Assembly (NCBI GenBank): GCA_024276125.1
Contig: JAJRXT010000015.1
Coordinates: forward strand, 1 to 64,000
Length of the DNA stretch: 64,000 nucleotides
Source of the DNA: a bacterium
GTDB taxonomy: Bacteria; SZUA-182; SZUA-191; JAJRXT01
Reading direction: 5' to 3'
Shown here: piece after piece, positions 39,351 through 48,704 of the stretch
Position numbering within the stretch: position 1 is the stretch's first letter
How the letters are laid out: every line of letters starts with the position of its first letter
Translations under genes and position numbers: made by a program
Notes under the pieces: model-generated
Told to the model about the DNA's origin: nothing
The model's database searches: none
What the model saw: the letters and a program-made list of their open reading frames with translations, nothing else

Positions 39351-39502
39351 GAGGCTGTGTTATAATTGCCTATAATCCGAAAAATGCTCTCAACCTGTCA
39401 TCCCTGCGAAGGCAGGAATCCAGCTTTTTCAACAACTTATTGGTTCTTGCCTTCGCAGGAATGACAGGAAAAAAGCGATTTTTCTGGTTGTGACACAGTC
39501 TC
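39351..39502. repeat. MITE-2 element carrying a MITE-3 element inside
   Basis: Ends GAGGCTGTGTTATAA and TTGTGACACAGTCTC form inverted repeats of the same family as 35414-35531. Inside, at about 39394-39468, sits a third palindrome (CTGTCATCCCTGCGAAGG and CCTTCGCAGGAATGACAGG). The gap 39145-39516 holds no gene. Confidence 0.8.
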
Positions 39503-39516
39503 AAAGTAGAGCGGCG

Positions 39517-42180
39517 CTACCTACTCTCTTGTATTTTAGCATGGGCCGCTGCAAGTTTTGCAATGGGTACTCTATAAGGCGAACAGCTTACATAATTTAA
39601 GCCCACCTGATGACAAAATATTACAGAGCTTGGGTCGCCGCCGTGTTCTCCGCAAATACCTACCTTAAGATCAGCCCGAGCGTCTCTTCCGCTTTTAACC
39701 GCCATTTTAATCAATACTCCAACTCCAGCCTGATCAATACTGACAAACGGGTCCTGCGGCAGGATGCCTTTTTCTACATAAGCCGGAAGGAATACACCGG
39801 CGTCATCTCTGGAAAAACCAAAAGTCATCTGTGTTAGATCATTGGTGCCGAAAGAGAAGAATTCAGCCTCTTTAGCAATCTCACCGGCAGTCAAAGCCGC
39901 CCGCGGTACTTCTATCATAGTACCTATTTTATATTCAAGCATTATTCCATAATCAGCCATTACCTGTGCGGCCACCTTTATTGCATGTTTTTTAGTAAAA
40001 CGCAACTCTTCAATATGCCCCACCAATGGAATCATTACCTCCGGTACAATACTGTAACCCTCTTTTACCAATTCGCAAGCGGCTTCAAAAATAGCCCGCA
40101 CCTGCATCTCATATATTTCAGGATAAGTAATCCCCAAGCGGCATCCGCGATGCCCTAACATGGGGTTAAATTCATGTAAGGCAGCGGCTTTTTTTAAGAT
40201 AGCCTTTTTTTGTGCATCTGAAAGACCGGTATCTTTTTCCAATTCCTCTGCTTTTGGTAAGAATTCATGCAGCGGCGGGTCTAGTAATCTGATAGTAACC
40301 GGCCGCCCCTTCATTACCTTAAAAATTCCCTTAAAGTCACTTTTTTGAAAAGGCAGTAATTTATCCAATGCGGCTTTACGCTCTTTGACGTTATCAGCCA
40401 TTATCATCTGACGGACGGTAGGCAGGCGTTCATCTCCAAAAAACATATGTTCAGTACGGCACAATCCGATTCCCTCCGCTCCAAAATCTATAGCGACTTG
40501 CGAATCATGGGGTGTGTCGGCATTGGTGCGTACTTTTAATGTTCTAATCTCATCCACCCAAGACATTAAAGTGGTAAAATCCCCTGATAATTCGGGTTCT
40601 ACTAAATCAACTTTACCCAAAATCACCTCGCCGGTACTGCCGTTTAGGGTTATGTAATCCCCCTCGCTTACTACGATATCACCGATTGTAAAGCTTTTTG
40701 CTTCTTCGTCAACACTGATTGCGCCGCAGCCGGCTACGCAGCATTTTCCCATTCCGCGGGCGACTACCGCTGCATGAGATGTCATACCGCCGCGCGCAGT
40801 AAGTATGCCTTGCGCCGCATTCATACCGGCAATGTCTTCAGGTGAGGTTTCGGTTCGGACTAAAATAACCTTTTTGTCATGAACCGCCTCGCGGACGGCT
40901 TTTTCAGCGGTGAATACCACGTGTCCCACCGCAGCTCCGGGGGATGCGGGCAGACCTTTAGCCGCAGCTTTTAGTTTAGCTTTGGGATCGATATTCGGAT
41001 GCAACAGTTGATCTAATTGTTCAGGCGCAACTCTTAATACCGCAGTTTTTTTGTCGATTAACCCCTCTTTGACCATATCTACGGCAATCTTTATGGCTGA
41101 TACCGCCGTACGTTTACCGGTGCGTGTTTGCAGGAGGTACAGGCGCCCTTTTTGAATTGTAAATTCTATATCCTGCATATCAGTATAATGATGTTCCAGC
41201 TTTTTGTAGATATCTTCCAGTTGTTTATATACTTCAGGCATTTCTTCTTCCAGTGAGGGAAGTTGTGAATTACCTTTTTTCTGGGCTATATTTATAGGCT
41301 GCGGGGTGCGTATACCGGCTACCACGTCTTCACCTTGTGCGTTTAGCAGATATTCGCCAAAAAACACCTTTTCTCCGGTAGCCGGATCGCGGGTAAAGGC
41401 TACGCCAGTACCGGAATCATTCCCCAGATTGCCGTATACCATTGATTGTACATTAACCGCTGTACCCCACTGACTGGGTATCTTGTTAATTTTTCTGTAT
41501 TTTATGGCGCGTTCAGTATTCCATGAATCAAATACAGCGCCAATTGCTTTGTCCAATTGCTGTTTAGGTTCCTCAGGAAAATCTTCACCGGTTGCTTTTT
41601 TGACTAATTGTTTGAATTCAGCCACCAGTTCCTTTAAGGCGTCTGCATTTAACTGCGTATCCTGTTCAACATTTTTTTCCGCCTTCTTTTTTTCTAATAA
41701 CTTCTCAAAATTTTCACCTTTAATTCCTAAAACAACATTGCCGTACATTTGTATAAAACGACGATAACTGTCATAGGCAAAACGTTCGTTACCGTTTTGG
41801 CGGATAACGCCTTTTATGGTGTTATCATTTAATCCCAGATTAAGGACGGTATCCATCATACCGGGCATAGAGATACGCGCGCCGCTTCGCACGGAAACAA
41901 GTAATGGATTCTCAGAATCACCGAATTTGGCGCCCATAATTTTTTCTACTTTTTGTAGATTATTTTTTATTTCCGGCCATAGCGTAGGCGGATATTTTTT
42001 TTGGTTATTATAATATGCGGTACATACTTCTGTAGATATAGTGAAGCCGGCAGGTACAGGAACACCTAGATTAGTCATTTCAGCCAGATTTGCGCCCTTA
42101 CCGCCTAATAGATTTTTCATTTCGGCCTTGCCCTCTGCTTGGCCAGCGCCAAAAAAATAGACAAATTTAGCTTTATCCAT
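39517..42180 (-). CDS. ppdK: Pyruvate, phosphate dikinase
   Basis: 887 residues, normal length, intact. N-terminal ATP-grasp region ([23 protein letters not shown]); the swivelling phosphohistidine domain with [22 protein letters not shown] (catalytic His in TSHAA); and a C-terminal PEP/pyruvate TIM barrel with the conserved [10 protein letters not shown] and [13 protein letters not shown]. It interconverts pyruvate, ATP and phosphate with PEP, AMP and pyrophosphate, and in anaerobes often works in glycolysis or gluconeogenesis. A strong ribosome binding site (AAGGAGG) stands eight bases before ATG 42180. It is transcribed alone. Confidence 0.97.
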   Translation of the reverse strand: MDKAKFVYFFGAGQAEGKAEMKNLLGGKGANLAEMTNLGVPVPAGFTISTEVCTAYYNNQKKYPPTLWPEIKNNLQKVEKIMGAKFGDSENPLLVSVRSGARISMPGMMDTVLNLGLNDNTIKGVIRQNGNERFAYDSYRRFIQMYGNVVLGIKGENFEKLLEKKKAEKNVEQDTQLNADALKELVAEFKQLVKKATGEDFPEEPKQQLDKAIGAVFDSWNTERAIKYRKINKIPSQWGTAVNVQSMVYGNLGNDSGTGVAFTRDPATGEKVFFGEYLLNAQGEDVVAGIRTPQPINIAQKKGNSQLPSLEEEMPEVYKQLEDIYKKLEHHYTDMQDIEFTIQKGRLYLLQTRTGKRTAVSAIKIAVDMVKEGLIDKKTAVLRVAPEQLDQLLHPNIDPKAKLKAAAKGLPASPGAAVGHVVFTAEKAVREAVHDKKVILVRTETSPEDIAGMNAAQGILTARGGMTSHAAVVARGMGKCCVAGCGAISVDEEAKSFTIGDIVVSEGDYITLNGSTGEVILGKVDLVEPELSGDFTTLMSWVDEIRTLKVRTNADTPHDSQVAIDFGAEGIGLCRTEHMFFGDERLPTVRQMIMADNVKERKAALDKLLPFQKSDFKGIFKVMKGRPVTIRLLDPPLHEFLPKAEELEKDTGLSDAQKKAILKKAAALHEFNPMLGHRGCRLGITYPEIYEMQVRAIFEAACELVKEGYSIVPEVMIPLVGHIEELRFTKKHAIKVAAQVMADYGIMLEYKIGTMIEVPRAALTAGEIAKEAEFFSFGTNDLTQMTFGFSRDDAGVFLPAYVEKGILPQDPFVSIDQAGVGVLIKMAVKSGRDARADLKVGICGEHGGDPSSVIFCHQVGLNYVSCSPYRVPIAKLAAAHAKIQESR

Positions 42181-42482
42181 TAAAATTCCTCCTTGAAATA
42201 ACGATAAGCTTTATGCCGGCTTTCTGATTATAGATTAGTTTATGATTGCTAATATTTTTTCAGAAAAAACCGTATATGGTTGATTTTGTATAATACTTGT
42301 AAAAATAAGCCCGGTTTTTGGAGATATTGAGACAATAAATTAGTGATTGAATTTTAGTTTATTGTACTATATTAACATCTATTAATTTAAATTGTCAATG
42401 CCTACCGAAAATCTTAAGATACTAACCAAGACCAAATTGTATGAATTGTTCTTGGTTAGTATAGCTTCTTGATTCTTTTTAA

Positions 42483-42511
42483 TTGAATTGTTTAAGTTGT
42501 GATGATATACT
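42483..42511 (+). promoter_or_regulatory. Promoter of the ClpP/SppA-like gene
   Basis: TTGAAT (42483-42488), a 17-base spacer and TATACT (42506-42511). The start codon is at 42574. A run of eight G (42554-42561) lies in the leader, at the ribosome binding site. The rest of 42181-42573 shows nothing else. Confidence 0.6.
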
Positions 42512-42573
42512 TTAGGTGTGAAAGTGACACTATGTGATAGAACTTGTTTTATAGGGGGGGGTAAAAAAATAGC

Positions 42574-43470
42574 ATGTTAGCACAACCATCATCGATCAAT
42601 TCTAATATTATTATAGAACATGAATTAATGAAATTCATTAATATAATAGGGAACATCTTAAACGCAGATGTGTTAACTCTTTTTGGCCCGATTATTGATG
42701 GGATAGATTTAGAGGTGCGCGATGCGTTGGAGTTGTTTGGTAAAAAGGCAAAGAAATTAGTAGTTATTTTGGAGACAGAGGGTGGATATATTGAGACGGT
42801 TCAGCGAATAGTTGATATTTTGCGGAAACATTATACTGAGGTAGATTTTGTTGTTCCAAATTTTGCAATGTCTGCGGGAACAGTTCTTGTTATGTAAGGT
42901 GATTCTATATATATGGATTATTTCTCAGTATTGGGACCAATTGACCCACAGGTAAGCCGACCAGATAGACGGGATTTGATACCTGCGCTTGGTTACTTAG
43001 AAAAATACGATCAATTAATAGAAAAATCAAATGAGGGAAAACTTAATTCAGCCGAGTTACATTATTTAATAGCAAAATTCGATCCAGCGGAGCTTCATAA
43101 GTACGAACATGCCAGAGAACTTTCAATATCACTTTTAGAAGAATGGCTGGCAAAATATAAATTTAAAAATTGGAAAGAAAAACAAACATCAAAAACAAAG
43201 GTAACACACGAAATGCGGCAAGAGAGAGCCAAACAAATAGCAGAAAAGTTAAGTGAAACAAAATTATGGCATTCTCATGGACGCGGTATCTCAATGAATG
43301 TTCTTAAAAAAGTTTTAAATTTGAAGATAGAAGACTTTGAACAAAATAAAGATTTATCGAAGAACATAAAATTATACTATCGGCTATTAAAGGATTTTAT
43401 GGTTAAATTAAATATGTTTGCGGTTCTTCACACAAAAAATGAGCTAAAACCCATAATTTCACATTCTTGA
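42574..43470 (+). pseudogene. ClpP/SppA-fold serine protease (SDH-type), with in-frame TAA
   Basis: The two track ORFs (42574-42897, 42913-43470) are one frame of about 298 codons, with TAA at 42895-42897: SAGTVLVM-stop-GDSIYMDYFSVLGPIDPQV. SAGT is the nucleophile-serine region of the ClpP-like fold, and LGPIDPQ is the signature of the serine dehydrogenase-type protease branch. Relatives usually have Ser at the stop, so TCA to TAA is the likely change. Possible roles are cytoplasmic or membrane-near proteolysis. The start follows a G8 run acting as the ribosome binding site. A small gene follows 38 bases downstream. Confidence 0.75.
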
Positions 43471-43508
43471 TTTACTTATTAAAGCATTCTTTATTTAAGG
43501 AGCTTATT

Positions 43509-43718
43509 ATGCCTAAAGAAATCAATCTAGAAAAAATTATAGCCAACAATCTCTTGATAAGTAAAGATATTTTTTATGAAGAGACAAAAGAACTAAAACA
43601 AGTTGCTATTAAAGAGGAAGGATATAATATACTTTCCCCTTTTTCGACAAAACCCAGGATAAGAGCGCTTGATGAAATAGAAAAAAACATTATATTTGCG
43701 TCCAGCCCAAAACAATAA
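43509..43718 (+). CDS. Small hypothetical protein next to the ClpP/SppA-like gene
   Basis: ATG 43509 with AAGGAG seven bases upstream is better than the track's start at 43467. 69 residues, acidic and charged (MPKEINLEKIIANNLL...). No family recognised. It is co-directional and 38 bases after the protease-like gene, so probably in its operon, perhaps as a partner or substrate; that is an inference. Confidence 0.6.
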   Translation: MPKEINLEKIIANNLLISKDIFYEETKELKQVAIKEEGYNILSPFSTKPRIRALDEIEKNIIFASSPKQ

Positions 43719-43943
43719 TAAACCATTATATACTGTAGAAGGTCATATCTCGTGAATTCACAATAGTTTTTTACCACAAAGAACACAAAGGGTTTAACCC
43801 GATTTAAAAATCTCTTTATGTTTCTGTATAGGAAATTATAAAAATTTGACAATCGTAACTATCAGAAGTTATTAGGTAAAATTTGTATCAAAGTGTTGTG
43901 CCTTTAGCTTTATCAACTGGTTAGGTGTAACTATCGGATTTTG

Positions 43944-44023
43944 AAAGATAAATATTAGCCACAGAGGTACACAGAGAATTAACAAAAAAACCTCTCTGCC
44001 CTCTGTGGTTAATATTTATCTTT
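43944..44023. repeat. Long inverted repeat (hairpin), 24-bp arms
   Basis: AAAGATAAATATTA-CCACAGAGG and its complement on the right side form a near-perfect stem around an A-rich loop. It is MITE-like, with no ORF. The gap 43719-44220 otherwise holds a terminator and no gene. Confidence 0.8.
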
Positions 44024-44056
44024 GTTCTGTTGAGTATAGCTTAGCTTTAGGAAAAA

Positions 44057-44085
44057 CCTTGACAGATTTTGTTAAGGCTTTTTTT
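44057..44085 (+). terminator. Rho-independent terminator
   Basis: CCTTGACA-GATTT-TGTTAAGG stem (one G-U pair), then CTTTTTTT. It ends the plus-strand transcript of the protease-like gene and its small neighbour. Confidence 0.7.
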
Positions 44086-44220
44086 ATGGGGGGGCAATAC
44101 TTGATTGTGTCGTAAAAAGCCTTATCCATATATTTTATGAGACATAGCAAATGTCCACAAAAATAGCTTGTAAAACAACAAAATAGCACAACGTATAAGA
44201 TGCAATCTGTAAGGGCTATA

Positions 44221-46407
44221 TTATAGATAGCCTAAAGATTTTAATCGCTGTTTGGCATCATCATTAAATTCAACATCTTTAGATGAATCAACATGGACTA
44301 AAGATTCTTTTATCTCATTGCAATCTTTTTGCCAATTAAGGATTTTATTTTTAAATTCAAGTGCAAGCCGGGGGTTTTGTAAAACAATATTATTTAATTC
44401 CAGAGGGTCTTCTTGTATATTATATAATTCCATCTTATTGTAATCAGGGAAAAAAATAAAGCTGTATTTGCCGTCTCTTATAGACTTTCTTTCCACATAA
44501 TATAACAGGCTTTCACTGAAGGCAACTCTGTCTTTGGTTTCTTCTCCCGCTATTAGCGGTAACAGGCTTTCACCTTGCATGTTTAGGTCGTGCCTGATTG
44601 AGAGCATTTCTAAAATAGTGGGCATTACATCTATAGAACGAACTTGCGAGGTTATTTTAAGTCCCTTAGGAAATTTTTTAGGGTAATAAAATATCATAGG
44701 AACATGTACTAATTCTTGATATAAAGAATGGCCGTGTTCATAGTAGTTATGTTCCCAAAATTCTTCGCCATGATCACTGGTCAAAACAATTAGCGTATTA
44801 TTATCAATCCCTAATTCTTTAAGTTTTTTTAAGATCAATCCTATTTCTTCGTCTACAAACATAATCTCTTCATCATAGATCAATTTAAGATAATTTTTAT
44901 CAGCAGTTGTCAAATTGTATTTACCTAACCAAATAAAAAATTTATCTAATGTTCTAACAAATCCTTCGTCCTTTAGCCTTCCATTGTAACTGCTTGCCAG
45001 ATTATATATCTTGTCGCGTTCATATGGAAAATGCGGGTCTAAATAATGCACCCATAGGAAAAATGGTTTTTGCTTGCTTGCCTCCAACCAATTTATCGTT
45101 CTTTGAGTAATTGTCGTGTTTTCATTTTTGGCAACAAAAGTTTTGTAAAAAACATTCTCTGAAATAATCTCTGTTCCCAAAAGGTAAGTCCACAAAAACG
45201 CCCTTCTTTTTTTGGACTTATCATCTGTTGAAGGATACATTAGATTAAAAAATTCATCATAGCCTTTGGAAAATCCAAAGCTTTGTGCAAGCACAGGATT
45301 AACGATAAAGGCTTGGGCCTGATAACCAGCATTTTTTAAGATTTCCGGTAACCAAGTTATGTTTCCATTAATTTTTGAATAAGACGTGCTAGGTATATTA
45401 GGAGTTTTAGAAGTACGTCGTTTTTCTCCGTTATGAACACTCGGATAAAACGAGGTAAACAGTGAAGCCATAGAGGGCAACGTCCAAGGGGCTTGAGAAA
45501 TAGCGTGTTCAAATAATACACCGTTATGGGCTAAAGAATCAATGTTTGGTGTTTTTATCTTTTCATATCCGTAGCAGCTTAAGCTGTCTGCTCGTAAGGT
45601 ATCTACTACAATAAATAAAATATTTGGTTTGGCGGCGGTCTTGTTTACTTTTTGGGTCAGGTTTTTCTCTGCGCTATTTTTATTGCCTGAAGCAATACCA
45701 ATGGAAGTAAAGGCAATTAGTACCAATAAAACCGGTAAGCAAACTCGATTTCGGGTAGATAGCCTCATTAATGAAACAAGAATAAAATAAATCCCTATTC
45801 CCAACAAAATACAGCTTATAAAATTCAGCAGATTATATATTATGCTTTTTTGAGTTAAAAAACCCGGCAGAAAAAATGCGTTTAAATACATTCCAATACC
45901 AATAAATGTATATATAGAAAAAGATATGCTTATAAAATAACGGACTAGTTTTTTCCTGTCTTGGCAGTTTTTAAAAAGATTGTATAAAAAACAAACAAAT
46001 ATATACAACATTGCCATCAAACCCATTCCGGCCAGATAATTTATAATATTTTTAAGGCCGCCAATAGAAAAAACATCCCATGCCCAAAGAGCGCCCCAAA
46101 CTAATATAATAGATGATATATTTGAAGCCATATAAAAAGCATCCAAATTAACATTGTTCTTGTTAAATGATTTAGCAAATAAAGCGGTAATGCACCCCAA
46201 CAGAGCGCCTATCAGGCAGCCTATAATTAAATATATAAGGATACCGATTATCATCTTGTCCAAATATTTTAATTCTTGTGAATACAGGCCAATGGCAACT
46301 AAAAATTCCACTACAGCAAATATACCGGTTCCTATAACCCAAAAGAACATTGCTTTTAATACAGATTGGTTTATATTTTTTGTTTCAGGTTTTGCATAAT
46401 CATTCAA
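44221..46407 (-). CDS. Membrane-anchored sulfatase/phosphoethanolamine-transferase-like enzyme
   Basis: 728 residues. Seven membrane segments fill the first about 250 residues (FAVVEFLVAIGLY, LIIGCLIGALLGC and others), then an extracytoplasmic alkaline-phosphatase-superfamily domain: PNILFIVVDTLRADSLSCYGY (metal ligands), ISQAPWTLPSMASLFTS (nucleophile loop) and TSDHGEEFWEHNYYEHGHSLY (metal His and Asp). The nucleophile loop has TLPSM rather than the C-x-P-S-R formylglycine motif of sulfatases, so a phosphotransferase acting on lipid or glycan head groups is more likely than sulfate hydrolysis. AAAAGGAG precedes ATG 46407. Intact and transcribed alone. Confidence 0.85.
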   Translation of the reverse strand: MNDYAKPETKNINQSVLKAMFFWVIGTGIFAVVEFLVAIGLYSQELKYLDKMIIGILIYLIIGCLIGALLGCITALFAKSFNKNNVNLDAFYMASNISSIILVWGALWAWDVFSIGGLKNIINYLAGMGLMAMLYIFVCFLYNLFKNCQDRKKLVRYFISISFSIYTFIGIGMYLNAFFLPGFLTQKSIIYNLLNFISCILLGIGIYFILVSLMRLSTRNRVCLPVLLVLIAFTSIGIASGNKNSAEKNLTQKVNKTAAKPNILFIVVDTLRADSLSCYGYEKIKTPNIDSLAHNGVLFEHAISQAPWTLPSMASLFTSFYPSVHNGEKRRTSKTPNIPSTSYSKINGNITWLPEILKNAGYQAQAFIVNPVLAQSFGFSKGYDEFFNLMYPSTDDKSKKRRAFLWTYLLGTEIISENVFYKTFVAKNENTTITQRTINWLEASKQKPFFLWVHYLDPHFPYERDKIYNLASSYNGRLKDEGFVRTLDKFFIWLGKYNLTTADKNYLKLIYDEEIMFVDEEIGLILKKLKELGIDNNTLIVLTSDHGEEFWEHNYYEHGHSLYQELVHVPMIFYYPKKFPKGLKITSQVRSIDVMPTILEMLSIRHDLNMQGESLLPLIAGEETKDRVAFSESLLYYVERKSIRDGKYSFIFFPDYNKMELYNIQEDPLELNNIVLQNPRLALEFKNKILNWQKDCNEIKESLVHVDSSKDVEFNDDAKQRLKSLGYL

Positions 46408-46639
46408 CTTTAATCTCCTTTTCAGTTGTATGATAAGGGATTTTTAGTCCTGTAAGATATCTTGTTTTATCATGCGTATAAAAAAAATTAGACTGAAGCA
46501 ATGAGTAGTTACAATGCTTACACCAATTTATTTTGAAGGTTTAATTAAGGCAGGTTTTACAATATGTAAAATCAACTTGTACGACATTTTATGGTTGAGG
46601 TGATGCTAGTACAGTGTGTTGTAAGTTTTTGAGTTTATT

Positions 46640-47010
46640 TTGCGTCCTTTTGTCATTCCTGCGAAGGCAGGAATCCATAAGTTTTTTTATCGTTTTAAAT
46701 TCCTGGTCAAGGGGCGGTGTTATAAACATAAATATCTATAACTTGTGTTGTCGGATTCTAAAAATCCGACAACAGGGGCTTCGGGGTCAGAACTCTTAAT
46801 TTGCCCCCCCCATTAAAAATATTATAGCTAATTATGCAACTATGTTTAATTACACTTTCCAGTCATTCCCGTGAAGTTTGTTCTTGTGAAAACAGGGGAA
46901 CGTGAACATATAACTTGTTTAAACTACTAAATTACTGCCTTCGCAGGAACGACAGGAAAAGAGCATTTTTTTAGGTTATAAGCTTTACGACACAACGTCA
47001 ATGGCAGGAA
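46640..47010. repeat. Composite of MITE-type repeats in a long intergenic gap
   Basis: The gap 46408-47610 has no supported gene. It contains MITE-3 ends (TGTCATTCCTGCGAAGG at about 46653; CCTTCGCAGGAACGACAGG at about 46938), MITE-2-like ends (GGTGTTATAA, TTTACGACACAA) and the dispersed hairpin of 46728-46788, apparently inserted into one another. The 78-codon minus ORF at 47301 looks spurious. Confidence 0.55.
46728..46788. repeat. Dispersed hairpin repeat, copy 2
   Basis: Same stem (TTGTCGGATT / AATCCGACAA) and same flanks as 361-420, with one extra A in the loop. The two copies are 46 kb apart. Confidence 0.8.
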
Positions 47011-47524
47011 TGACAGAGGGTATAAACCCAATTATTTACGAAACATTGTACTAGAAGCGATAATCTTAGTTTTCCTATTGCTTGGCGTTTTCTTGGCTAT
47101 GGAATCAAATAAACCTGTCTTTCTAGCTTGCAATATGAAAACATTATAAACGGTATTTTAATATGTTTCAAGTCCTTAAAAGGTAAGGCGGAATAAATTT
47201 TTTGTGAGGGTCTCTTATATACAAGAAGTAAAAAATTACATTATAGCCGTTATTTTGTAAGAGATTTTCTGGGCAGGGGTTTGTTGTGAGCAAGTTTACA
47301 TTAGCGGGTAACAGAAATTAATACATATTTAAAGGATTTAGGGTTGTTTTTTAGAAAAAATAAAGCAAAAAGCCTCTGGAGCGCCCTAAAAAAGACATAG
47401 GGCACCCCAAAGGCATACAAAACGATTGCAAACACTATATGCGACATGCTAACATATTTAATCAAATGGCAGTAAGTGTTGCTAGGACACTTTACTACCG
47501 ACGGTCGCTTTACGAGGGAGAACA

Positions 47525-47581
47525 GGGAACTTCGCATCCTATTGGTGGCATGAGCATAAATGCTATAGGTAGGAAGTTCCC
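47525..47581. other. 57-base multi-part hairpin of unknown function
   Basis: GGGAACTTC / GAAGTTCCC outer stem, CCTAT / ATAGG middle stem and GGCAT / ATGCT inner stem with unpaired joints. It sits 30 bases past nrdG and has no U-tract, so it is not a simple terminator. It could be a structured RNA, an mRNA-stabilising element or a repeat. Confidence 0.6.
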
Positions 47582-47610
47582 TTGCTATACAGACTAGTTC
47601 TGTTGGTGGT

Positions 47611-48360
47611 TTATTCTACGACCCTTAACTCATTTACATATCCTTCGCTCATTTGCCCTAATTCTTGCATATATTCTTTAGGATAGGGCATAAGGTGCTG
47701 TAAGCGGGAATCTATGGTTTGAGAAGGTCTGAAGTTTTGCAGGACTAGTCTCTTCGCTCCCTTAATTTGAGGCAGCAACTGTTTGAGTTTTTTCTTATCA
47801 ATTAATCCAGGACAAACAGTTGTCCGCAACTCGTAGTCTATGTTAGATGATTTTAACAGTTCCAGGCATTCCTTTATTGATTCTATTATAAAGCAGCGCC
47901 CGGTTGCTCTGTAATAATCAACTTCATTTAATGGCGCTTTGATATCTAAGGCCACACAATCCAGTAACTGTTCATCAATTAATTGTTTTAACATATCAAT
48001 GTTTGAACCGTTAGTATCCAATTTTACCAACCAATTTTTTTTCTTTATTCGACGTATGAAGCTTGGCAGAGCAGGCTGTAATGTGGGTTCCCCCCCGGTA
48101 ACCACGATTCCGTCTATCCAACCCTTAAACTTACGCAACCTTCTTAAAACATAATCCATTGAAACGTCAGGCAACTTGTGGGGCTGGAGTACTAATTCTG
48201 TATTATGACAATACGGACAACGAAAATTACATCCCGGCAAAAATAAAACTGCCGACAACTTACCACACCAATCAAGTAAAGATGTTTCTAAAAAACCCTT
48301 TATCGGAAAGGACTCCACTTTATGTAAGAGGCGTTCATCTTTTTTTATTAAAGCATTCAT
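47611..48360 (-). CDS. nrdG: Anaerobic ribonucleotide reductase activating protein
   Basis: 249 residues. The radical SAM cluster CNFRCPYCHN binds the [4Fe-4S] that generates the glycyl radical on NrdD. Other motifs: VVTGGEPTLQPAL and KLDTNGSN. It is somewhat longer than Escherichia coli NrdG, as is usual for the group that also contains pyruvate formate-lyase activase-like enzymes; the neighbouring nrdD fixes the function. It ends with TAA; 80 bases separate it from the redoxin gene. Confidence 0.9.
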   Translation of the reverse strand: MNALIKKDERLLHKVESFPIKGFLETSLLDWCGKLSAVLFLPGCNFRCPYCHNTELVLQPHKLPDVSMDYVLRRLRKFKGWIDGIVVTGGEPTLQPALPSFIRRIKKKNWLVKLDTNGSNIDMLKQLIDEQLLDCVALDIKAPLNEVDYYRATGRCFIIESIKECLELLKSSNIDYELRTTVCPGLIDKKKLKQLLPQIKGAKRLVLQNFRPSQTIDSRLQHLMPYPKEYMQELGQMSEGYVNELRVVE

Positions 48361-48440
48361 GATAGATTTACTTTTTTTTATTTCTTAAATTTAAGTTAAG
48401 AAACCGTTGGGTTGAATTTATTATTTACGTATAAAAACGA

Positions 48441-48704
48441 TCACATCATAGCCCATTCTCTTTTTACTTCATCCGGCGAAGGAACTACCCCCCGCCATTC
48501 AGCCAGTTCCTGATCGTCCTCATCAACCAATAGCAACGTAGGCGCACTCATTACACTATGGTAAGCCCCCTCAGCCAGTCCGTCTACTGTGCTAAGATCA
48601 TAATATTCGACCACATAACCGTCTTGTTTAAGCTCCTCGGTGACCGTTTTCATCTGCGGACACCGAGGACAGTTTTTCTGCCAAAAAGCTTTCAGTACAA
48701 GCAA
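48441..48704 (-). CDS. NrdH/thioredoxin-like redoxin
   Basis: 87 residues. MLVLKAFWQKNCPRCPQMK carries a CPRC redox site on a glutaredoxin/thioredoxin fold, and SAPTLLLVDEDDQELAEW the cis-Pro region. The start is TTG 48704, directly after the nrdD TAG, with AAGGAGGTGAT upstream, so it is translationally coupled to nrdD. Class III reductases use either formate or a redoxin as reductant. A redoxin gene placed between nrdD and nrdG supports the redoxin-dependent (NrdD2-like) type; this is an inference from context. Confidence 0.85.
   Translation of the reverse strand: MLVLKAFWQKNCPRCPQMKTVTEELKQDGYVVEYYDLSTVDGLAEGAYHSVMSAPTLLLVDEDDQELAEWRGVVPSPDEVKREWAMM

Noticed and set aside
47301-47537. Minus-strand ORF of 78 codons after nrdG
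   Set aside because: It overlaps strong hairpins, has no ribosome binding site and no recognisable motif.
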